From Microcella sp. (lineage in GTDB: Bacteria; Actinomycetota; Actinomycetes; Actinomycetales; Microbacteriaceae): a stretch of 54,947 nucleotides of DNA. Shown one piece after another: positions 49,775 to 54,947 of this stretch (within the stretch, counting starts at the first letter, position 1; every line of letters begins with the position of its first letter). The notes beneath the pieces were generated by a model. That model searched no databases and was not told where the DNA came from. It saw nothing but the letters and a program-made list of their open reading frames with translations. The position numbers and the translations under genes were made by a program. Where the stretch lies: NCBI GenBank assembly GCA_030158585.1, contig JAOASR010000067.1:2328-57274 (forward strand). The letters are read 5' to 3'.

Positions 49775-50887
49775 AAAGAGTGTGGGCGCAGGTTCCGGTG
49801 CCCGCTCCGATCGCGTCAACAGGGAGAAGAACTTCCGGTTGACGAAGATGAGGCTCTTGCCGACCTTGAGTGGGACGAGGATCTGAGCGTCTGCCAGCAG
49901 CTTGAGCCACTTTGTCGCCGTCGGCCGAGAGACGCTGCACCGGTCCATCACCGTGGTGATGCGGCAGAACGGCTGCTCGAAGAGCACGTCAAGAAGGTCG
50001 GCGTTCGCGCCACCCGGCAGCGCGGCCCGAAGCTCGGCCTGCATCTCGCGGTGGAGGGCCTGAATGTCATCGATCTTCTCGATCGTCGACAGTGCTGTCT
50101 GGCGGATCCCCTCCAGCATGAACGTGACCCAGTCCTCCCAGGCGGACTCGGCTGTCACCGCGAGGAGGAGCCGGTAGTACTCCGACTTGTTCTGGATGAT
50201 GTAGCGCGAGAGGTAGAGAATCGGCTCGCTGAGCAGTCCGCGGTCGATGAGGAGCAGTATGTTCACGATGCGTCCGGTTCGGCCGTTGCCGTCGGAGAAC
50301 GGATGAATCGCCTCGAACTGGTAGTGGGCCAAGGCCATGAGAACGAGCGGATCGAGGCTCGTGTTCGAGTGGATGAAGCGAGACCATGAGTCCAAGCGCT
50401 CCATCAGGAGTCGCTGGCCCTCGGGTGGCGTGTAGGTGGCCTCGCGAGTGACCGGGTTGCCGATGAACGTGCCCGGCAGGTCTCTCACGCGCATGTCGCG
50501 CGCCTGAAGTGTGGAGCAGATCGAGATCAGAGTGCCCGTCGACAGGGGCCTCTCTCGCACGCTGCGAACTCCGTCGAGAAGCGCGACCCGGTAACGCAGG
50601 GCCTCCTTCGCCTCAGGACGCGTTGACTCCTCGTCGAGCTGGTCCGCAGTGAACAGCTCGTCGGCCGTGGTCACGATGTTCTCGATCTCAGAGCTCGCCT
50701 GCGCCTCAAGGAGGGGAATGGAGTTGAGCAGGACCCTCGGGTTCGGTATTCGGCGCGCCGCCTGGTCAAGCGATGCCAGAGCGGCCCTTGCTTCGGCGAC
50801 CTGCTTCAGAATTCGCTTCGACTCCACGTCCGTCGGTGGCGGGAGGTCAGGCAAGTCGTTGAAGGGTGAGTCGGGGGCCCAGGTCAC
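49772..50887 (-). CDS. Fic-family protein (predicted AMP transferase) with N-terminal inhibitory helix
   Basis: 371 residues. Fic core HPFSDGNGRTGR (His195). The class II autoinhibitory motif (S/T)xxxE(G/N) is present as SSEIEN (residues 65-70), and an N-terminal Fic_N segment (LLNSIPLLEAQASSEIENI) precedes it. A C-terminal winged-HTH-like domain (ITTVMDRCSVSRPTATKWLKLLADAQIL) suggests DNA or adaptor binding. Presumed AMPylator held off by its own Glu. GTG start with TAAGGT 6 nt upstream. Lower GC than its neighbours. No antitoxin gene is adjacent. Confidence 0.92.
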   Translation of the reverse strand: MTWAPDSPFNDLPDLPPPTDVESKRILKQVAEARAALASLDQAARRIPNPRVLLNSIPLLEAQASSEIENIVTTADELFTADQLDEESTRPEAKEALRYRVALLDGVRSVRERPLSTGTLISICSTLQARDMRVRDLPGTFIGNPVTREATYTPPEGQRLLMERLDSWSRFIHSNTSLDPLVLMALAHYQFEAIHPFSDGNGRTGRIVNILLLIDRGLLSEPILYLSRYIIQNKSEYYRLLLAVTAESAWEDWVTFMLEGIRQTALSTIEKIDDIQALHREMQAELRAALPGGANADLLDVLFEQPFCRITTVMDRCSVSRPTATKWLKLLADAQILVPLKVGKSLIFVNRKFFSLLTRSERAPEPAPTLF

Positions 50888-50893
50888 AGTGCA

Positions 50894-50899
50894 ACCTTA
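50894..50899 (-). promoter_or_regulatory. -10 element of the leaderless Fic gene
   Basis: TAAGGT on the minus strand, then 6 nt to the GTG at 50887. Confidence 0.65.
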
Positions 50900-51064
50900 C
50901 GCACACGTCGGCTTCTCATGTCAAATATTCCCCCGAATTTTGCAATGACGAAGGCCATGGTCCCCAAAGTTTCACACGACCATCACTTCATCGCGACGAC
51001 CGTCACCCCTCGGCGCGGAGCTGCGCACGGTCGTCAGGGGGCGACAGGGTCGCGCCCCGCCCCC

Positions 51065-51070
51065 TACGCT
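51065..51070 (+). promoter_or_regulatory. -10 element of a leaderless leader ORF
   Basis: TACGCT, then 7 nt to the ATG at 51078. Confidence 0.5.
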
Positions 51071-51077
51071 CGGAAGC

Positions 51078-51119
51078 ATGACGACGACGCGGGGCCGCGC
51101 CTGCCGGAGCAGCAGCTGA
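51078..51119 (+). CDS. 13-codon leaderless leader ORF before the aldo/keto reductase
   Basis: Encodes MTTTRGRACRSSS; the TGA overlaps the ATG of the reductase gene (TGATG). The TACGCT-N7-ATG context is the same as at other genes here. If real, the reductase is translated by coupling, helped by GGAG 10 nt upstream of its own ATG. Confidence 0.45.
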   Translation: MTTTRGRACRSSS

Positions 51120-51961
51120 TGGCGTTCGAGCTGCCCGCGCGCGGGGTCGTCCTCGGCGTCGCCTCGCTCGTGCTCAAGGAGGGCGCGACGATCGACGCCG
51201 CCCTCGCCGTCGTCCGCGCCGCCGTCGACTCCGGTGTGCTCGCGATCGACACCGCACGCGCCTACGCCACGGTCGATGACGATGCCGCGGGAGAGCGCAT
51301 CGCGCAGGCCGCCCGCGCGCAGGCGCCGAGCATCCCGATCATCACGAAGGCCGGGCACTTCCGGGTGGCGAGCCACGCGTGGGACATCGACGGCTCAGCG
51401 GCGCGGGTGCGCGCCGACGCGCTCCGCAGCCGTGAGGTGCTGGGCGCCCCGCCGAGCCTGCTGCTGCTGCACCGGGCCGACCGCGTCGACGACCTCGACG
51501 CCTCGGTGCGCGAGCTCGCCTCGCTGCGCGATGAGGGCGTCGTCGAGGCGATCGGCCTCTCGAACGCGCCGGTCGAGCTGCTCGATCGGGCGCGCGCCAT
51601 CACCACGATCGACGCGGTCGAGAACCGCCTCGGCTTCGGGGTCGACGCGGCCACCGAGTACCGGTACTGCCGTGAGGCGGGCATCCCGTTTCTCGCGTAT
51701 GCGCCGTTCGGCGGGCCCAAGGCCGAGCCGCTGCCGACCCGCGTGCCTCGCGTGGCGGCGCTCGCGATAGCGCGCGGCGGGTCGGTGCACCGGTTCGCGC
51801 TCGCCGCGATGCTCGACGCGATGCCGGGCGCGTGGCCGGTCATCGGCTCAACACGGGTCGAGTCGGTGCTCGACTCGATCGCCGCGGGCGACCTCGAGGT
51901 CGATGCCGAGCTGCGGCAGGCGTTCGCCGACGATCTGCGCTCGCGCGGCGTCGGGCTCTGA
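51119..51961 (+). CDS. Aldo/keto reductase
   Basis: 280 residues from ATG 51119; an in-frame extension to 50918 would run through AT-rich promoter DNA and has no domain support. The AKR catalytic tetrad is visible: Asp and Tyr in LAIDTARAYATVDDDAAGERI, Lys in IIITKAGHF and His in LLLLHRADRVDD. Late stretches GLSNAPVELLDRA and FLAYAPFGG are typical. NADPH-dependent carbonyl reduction is inferred; substrate unknown. Confidence 0.85.
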   Translation: MAFELPARGVVLGVASLVLKEGATIDAALAVVRAAVDSGVLAIDTARAYATVDDDAAGERIAQAARAQAPSIPIITKAGHFRVASHAWDIDGSAARVRADALRSREVLGAPPSLLLLHRADRVDDLDASVRELASLRDEGVVEAIGLSNAPVELLDRARAITTIDAVENRLGFGVDAATEYRYCREAGIPFLAYAPFGGPKAEPLPTRVPRVAALAIARGGSVHRFALAAMLDAMPGAWPVIGSTRVESVLDSIAAGDLEVDAELRQAFADDLRSRGVGL

Positions 51962-51966
51962 TCGCT

Positions 51967-51980
51967 GGGCGTCAACGCCC
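51967..51980 (+). terminator. Small hairpin after the aldo/keto reductase gene
   Basis: GGGCG-TCAA-CGCCC, 6 nt after the stop codon. Confidence 0.4.
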
Positions 51981-52026
51981 TCGCAATCCGGGACCTTCGC
52001 CCCGGGCATCCGCGAACGCCGCTCAC

Positions 52027-52032
52027 TAGGCT
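52027..52032 (+). promoter_or_regulatory. -10 element of the DedA-like gene
   Basis: TAGGCT, giving a leader of about 24 nt that contains the GAGGAG ribosome binding site. Confidence 0.55.
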
Positions 52033-52062
52033 GAGGATGCCCGCCCCGCGACCGAGGAGACC

Positions 52063-52578
52063 ATGGAGTCGTTCGACACGGCCTTCGGCCTGCCGCTTCC
52101 GCTCGCCGTCGGCCTCTTCTACATCGTCGTGCTGCTGCGCGGCGGAGCCACGTACGCCCTCGGTCGCGGCGCGCGCGGCGGTGCCGGTCGCACGCGGCTC
52201 AAGGCCCGTCTCGAGTCGGCGCGCTTCCGCCGGGCCGAGCGCATCGTCGAGCGCTACGGCGCCCCCGTCGTCGCCGCGTCGTTCCTGACGGTCGGCTTCC
52301 AGACGCTCGCCAACCTCGCCGCGGGCGTGCTGCGGATGCCCCTCCTCGCGTACATCCCGGCCCTCGCGGTCGGCGGCTTCGCCTGGGCGCTCATCTGGGG
52401 CGCCGTCGGCGTCGCCACCTACGAGGCGATCGCCGAGCTCGCGATGCGCAGCCCCGTCGAGGCCGCGATCTTCGTCACGCTGCTCGTGGGCGTGCTCATC
52501 ACGATCGAGGTGCTCAACGTGCGTCGCCAGAAGCGCCGCGATGAGGCGTCCCTCGTCGAGGTCGTCACCGAGGCCTAG
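52063..52578 (+). CDS. DedA/VTT-domain-like membrane protein
   Basis: 171 residues with GAGGAG 3-8 nt upstream. VTT-type core RIVERYGAPVVAASFLTVGFQTLANLAAGVLRMPLLAYIPALAVGGFAWALIWG, with four membrane helices. It matches the second half of DedA-type proteins, but the usual conserved Arg in SRFIPGxR is replaced (SFLTVGFQT). Possibly lipid or ion transport; uncertain. Its stop TAG lies inside the -10 of the next gene. Confidence 0.75.
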   Translation: MESFDTAFGLPLPLAVGLFYIVVLLRGGATYALGRGARGGAGRTRLKARLESARFRRAERIVERYGAPVVAASFLTVGFQTLANLAAGVLRMPLLAYIPALAVGGFAWALIWGAVGVATYEAIAELAMRSPVEAAIFVTLLVGVLITIEVLNVRRQKRRDEASLVEVVTEA

Positions 52579-52581
52579 GCT
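52576..52581 (+). promoter_or_regulatory. -10 TAGGCT of the leaderless pfkB-type gene
   Basis: TAGGCT begins with the TAG stop codon of the preceding gene and is followed by 7 nt and the ATG at 52589. Confidence 0.6.
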
Positions 52582-52588
52582 CTCGGGC

Positions 52589-53557
52589 ATGACCGCGCCC
52601 GTCGCTCCGCTCGCGCCCGCAGCCCCGATCGTCACGCTCACGATCAACCCCGCGCTCGACCTCTCGACGACCACCGAGCGCGTCGAGCCCGAGCACAAGC
52701 TGCGCTGCGGCCCGAGCCGCACCGACGCCGGCGGCGGGGGGGTCAACGTGAGCCGCGTCATCCACCGCCTCGGCGGTCAGTCGATCGCGATCTACGCGGT
52801 CGGCGGCCCCACCGGTCAGGCCTATCGGCAGCTGCTCGAGGCCGACGGCATCATCGGCCGCGCGATCCCGATCGAGGGCTCGACGCGCGAGAACATCACG
52901 ATCGACGAGCTGTCCACCGGCCGCCAGTTCCGCTTCGTGCTGCAGGGCCCGCACCTCACAACCGACGAGTGGAGCGACGGCCTCGCCGCGACCCTGCGCG
53001 CCATGACGCCCGGCGGCTACCTCGTCGCGAGCGGCTCGCTCTCGCCCGGCGTGCCCGACGACTTCTACGCCCGGGTCGCGCGCGCCGCGAAGTCGCACGG
53101 CGTTCGCTGCATCGTGGATGCCTCGGGGCCGGCGCTCGCCGCCGCCCTCGCCGAGGGCGTGCACCTCGTCAAGCCGTCGGCGCGCGAGCTCGGCGAGCTC
53201 GTCGGTCGCGCCCTGCCCACGCTCGACGACAGGGTGGAGGCCGCCCGCGAGCTCGTCGCCCGCGGCGCGGCCGAGGTCGTCGCCCTCACGCTCGGCGGCG
53301 ACGGCGCCGTGCTCGTCACCGCCGACGGCGTCACCCACCTCGAGGTGCCGCCCGTCAAGGTGCGGTCGACGGTCGGCGCGGGCGACTCGTTCCTCGCCGC
53401 GCTCGTGCTGCGGCTCGCGCAGGGCCGCACGCTCGACGAGGCGTTCCGCGCCGGCGTCGCCGCGGGCAGCGCGACCGCCATGACCGAGGCGACCGAGCTG
53501 TGCCACCGCGACGACGTCGAGCGGCTCGAGGCGCAGCTGCTCGCGCAGCGCGACTGA
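52589..53557 (+). CDS. PfkB-family sugar kinase (6-phosphofructokinase II / 1-phosphofructokinase type)
   Basis: 322 residues. Hexose-phosphate kinase pattern: VTLTINPALDLSTTTERVEPEHKLRC, DAGGGGVNVSRVIHRLGG, VKPSARELGELVG, TLGGDGAVLVTADG and the catalytic VGAGDSF (Asp266). TINPALD and GGGGVNVSR place it with PfkB/FruK/LacC rather than ribokinase. No PTS genes are adjacent, so 6-phosphofructokinase II is a fair guess and could parallel PfkA at 17399. Confidence 0.87.
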   Translation: MTAPVAPLAPAAPIVTLTINPALDLSTTTERVEPEHKLRCGPSRTDAGGGGVNVSRVIHRLGGQSIAIYAVGGPTGQAYRQLLEADGIIGRAIPIEGSTRENITIDELSTGRQFRFVLQGPHLTTDEWSDGLAATLRAMTPGGYLVASGSLSPGVPDDFYARVARAAKSHGVRCIVDASGPALAAALAEGVHLVKPSARELGELVGRALPTLDDRVEAARELVARGAAEVVALTLGGDGAVLVTADGVTHLEVPPVKVRSTVGAGDSFLAALVLRLAQGRTLDEAFRAGVAAGSATAMTEATELCHRDDVERLEAQLLAQRD

Positions 53558-53635
53558 GGCGCCGGCCCCGGCAGCGCGGCCCCGCGCCTGCGCGAGCCCT
53601 GCACGAGCATCCACCGCCTGCACCCCCGGCCCGAC

Positions 53636-53661
53636 TAGAGTCGGACGCCGACCCGAAGGAG
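53636..53661 (+). promoter_or_regulatory. -10 and ribosome binding site of corA
   Basis: TAGAGT (53636-53641), then AAGGAG (53656-53661) 6 nt before the ATG. This gene keeps a conventional short leader. Confidence 0.55.
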
Positions 53662-53667
53662 CCGCTC

Positions 53668-54672
53668 ATGCCGATCATCGACACCGCGGTCTACGTCGAC
53701 GGCGCGCGCACGCCCGACCCGCCGACCCTCGACGTCGTCGCCGACCTCACGCGCGAGCGCGGCGGCCTCGCCTGGATCGGCATGTACCGCCCCACCCCCG
53801 ACGAGCTCGCGGGGGTCGCCGACGAGTTCGCGCTCAACGCGACCGCCGTCGAGGATGCCCACCACGGGCACCAGCGATCGAAGCTCGACCGGCACACCGA
53901 CGACGACTTCATCGTGCTCAAGCCAGCCCGCTACATCGACGTCGACGAGCGCGTCGACCTCGGAGAGCTGCACGTCTTCGTGGCCCCCGACGCGGTCATC
54001 ACGGTGCGGCACGCCGAGTCGCCGAACCTCGCCGCGGTGCGCCGCCGCCTCGAGGGCGACGCCGAGCTGCTCGCACTCGGGTCGCGCGCCGTGCTGTACG
54101 CGATCCTCGACCAGGTCGTCGACGAGTACGCGCCGGTGCTCGCCGGGCTCGAGAACGACATCGACGAGATCGAGGACGAGCTCTTCGCCGGCGACGACGC
54201 CGTGAGCCGCCGCATCTACGAGCTCTCGCGCGAGGTCATCGAGCTGCAGCGGGCGGTGCTGCCGCTGCCGAGCATCATCCGCACGCTCGCGATCGGCGTG
54301 CCCGACGGTCGGCTGCGCGACGCGTTCGCCGACGTTCTCGACCACGCCCTCAGGGTCGGCGAGCGCGTCGACACGTTCCGCGCGGTGCTGCAGAACGCGC
54401 TGCAGGTCAACGCGACGCTTGTGACGCAGCGGCAGAACACCGAGATGCGCGCGCTCAGCGAGGCCTCGCTCGTGCAGAGCAACGAGGTGCGCAAGATCTC
54501 CTCCTGGGCGGCGATCCTGTTCGCTCCCACCCTCGTCGGCACGATCTACGGCATGAACTTCGCGTTCATGCCCGAGCTCGACGAGCCGTGGGGGTACCCG
54601 GCGGCGCTCGCCGCGATGCTCGCCTCGAGCGTCGGGCTCTTCGCGATCTTCCGCGCGCGGCGCTGGCTGTAG
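53668..54672 (+). CDS. corA: CorA-family magnesium/cobalt transporter
   Basis: 334 residues. Large cytosolic alpha/beta funnel domain (1-~270), stalk helix with NTEMRALSEASLVQSNEVRKISSWAAI, two C-terminal transmembrane helices, and the pore signature GMN (295-297) in TIYGMNFAFMPEL. Basic RARRWL tail at the inner face. Pentameric divalent cation channel. Confidence 0.92.
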   Translation: MPIIDTAVYVDGARTPDPPTLDVVADLTRERGGLAWIGMYRPTPDELAGVADEFALNATAVEDAHHGHQRSKLDRHTDDDFIVLKPARYIDVDERVDLGELHVFVAPDAVITVRHAESPNLAAVRRRLEGDAELLALGSRAVLYAILDQVVDEYAPVLAGLENDIDEIEDELFAGDDAVSRRIYELSREVIELQRAVLPLPSIIRTLAIGVPDGRLRDAFADVLDHALRVGERVDTFRAVLQNALQVNATLVTQRQNTEMRALSEASLVQSNEVRKISSWAAILFAPTLVGTIYGMNFAFMPELDEPWGYPAALAAMLASSVGLFAIFRARRWL

Positions 54673-54726
54673 GTAGGGGTTCGCCGCGCCAGTTGGTGCG
54701 AGCGCGAAGACGTCGCCGCAAAAGTG

Positions 54727-54756
54727 TTAGACAAATGTACCGAAATGACCTACTGT
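54727..54756 (+). promoter_or_regulatory. Promoter of the lldD-like gene
   Basis: TTAGAC (54727-54732), 18-bp spacer, TACTGT (54751-54756), in the most AT-rich DNA of this end of the window. Repeated TGTT...GAC(A/C)AAT words at 54725 and 54754 could bind a GntR/LldR-type regulator. Confidence 0.55.
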
Positions 54757-54791
54757 TCTGACCAATCTCCTCCAGAGAAGGGCGGAACGCG

Positions 54792-54947
54792 ATGCAGCGA
54801 CAATTCCCACGACCACGGGATCTCGCCCCGCTGCTCCGATTCCAGAAGCCCGAACTCAACGGCAAGAAGCGCCGCCTCGATGCAGCCCTGACGATCGAGG
54901 ATCTGCGCACGATCGCCAAGCGGCGCACCCCGAAGGCGCCCTTCGAC
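54792..54947 (+). CDS. lldD: FMN-dependent L-lactate dehydrogenase / alpha-hydroxy-acid oxidase, 3' truncated
   Basis: The first 52 residues: [20 protein letters not shown], then [20 protein letters not shown], then [12 protein letters not shown]. This is the standard start of actinobacterial LldD-type enzymes ([21 protein letters not shown]). The catalytic part is beyond the window. Expected role: oxidise L-lactate to pyruvate at the membrane or in the cytosol. Confidence 0.82.
   Translation, partial: MQRQFPRPRDLAPLLRFQKPELNGKKRRLDAALTIEDLRTIAKRRTPKAPFD

Noticed and set aside
50918-51118. N-terminal extension of the aldo/keto reductase
   Set aside because: The segment is AT-rich at its start, lies in the divergent promoter region and has no fold-related sequence. 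ATG 51119 begins directly at the barrel.
1-54947. GGATGCT as an FtsK-orienting (KOPS-like) sequence
   Set aside because: The two orientations occur about equally often in this window, whereas KOPS-type motifs are strongly skewed to one strand of a replichore.

Overview
The window is GC-rich DNA (about 70% G+C by eye) from an actinobacterium, most likely of the family Microbacteriaceae. The signs are G/C-ending codons, short gaps, many GTG starts, F420-type oxidoreductases, LAxTG (class E type) sortase signals, DUF3618/holin-type small membrane proteins, a RamB regulator beside malate synthase, and a HemQ-type (coproporphyrin) heme pathway. No rRNA, tRNA, CRISPR array or transposase gene was found.

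Layout. 1-5084: two tandem paralogous sortase-anchored repeat proteins (the first cut by the window edge) whose 3' ends and downstream DNA are almost identical. 5096-17372: a small hypothetical gene, then heme synthesis. hemA runs leftward; hemE-cgoX-chdC-cpfC-hemC-hemB-hemL form one rightward array in which every junction overlaps; hemD lies 1.6 kb further on, after three small envelope genes (YtxH-like, holin-like, DUF3618). 17399-24574: pfkA, small membrane proteins, a PPOX F420 enzyme, an AlkA-type glycosylase, a thioesterase, two DUF202 proteins, a NYN-domain nuclease and a CrtI-like oxidoreductase. 24771-29477: a LysR regulator divergent from the bifunctional proline catabolic enzyme PutA. 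29625-30930: a membrane protein/GntR (YtrA type) operon with a short leader ORF. 31029-34368: RamB-like regulator divergent from malate synthase. 34596-39773: a third LAxTG surface protein, an Lrp regulator, and an Fe3+ ABC transporter behind a DtxR/IdeR-type iron box. 39901-47133: kynureninase, an unrecognised lower-GC gene, a DrrAB-type ABC exporter, an acyl-CoA dehydrogenase-like gene with a thioredoxin-like partner, and a membrane protein. 47130-51961: esterase, serine hydrolase, LLM oxidoreductase, Fic protein and aldo/keto reductase. 52063-54947: a DedA-like protein, a PfkB kinase, CorA and the start of an LldD-type lactate dehydrogenase.

How the genes work together. The heme genes cover 5-aminolevulinate to coproporphyrinogen III (HemA, L, B, C, D, E) and the last three steps of the coproporphyrin branch (CgoX, CpfC, ChdC), and an iron importer lies about 20 kb away. 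Proline oxidation, acetate/glyoxylate metabolism (malate synthase plus RamB) and lactate oxidation point to organic-acid and amino-acid use. Accessory-looking genes with lower GC (NYN protein, the 41263 gene, the Fic protein, the 34596 surface protein) sit singly between housekeeping genes.

The most striking pattern is regulatory. About sixteen starts are preceded by TANNNT followed by exactly 6 or 7 nt and then ATG/GTG, the signature of leaderless transcripts. Other structures worth a second look are two very short leader ORFs coupled to downstream genes, a 60-nt hairpin between two divergent promoters, a 14-bp inverted repeat with TGACGTCA cores, the homogenised 280-bp repeat behind the surface-protein genes, and an excess of the word GGATGCT.
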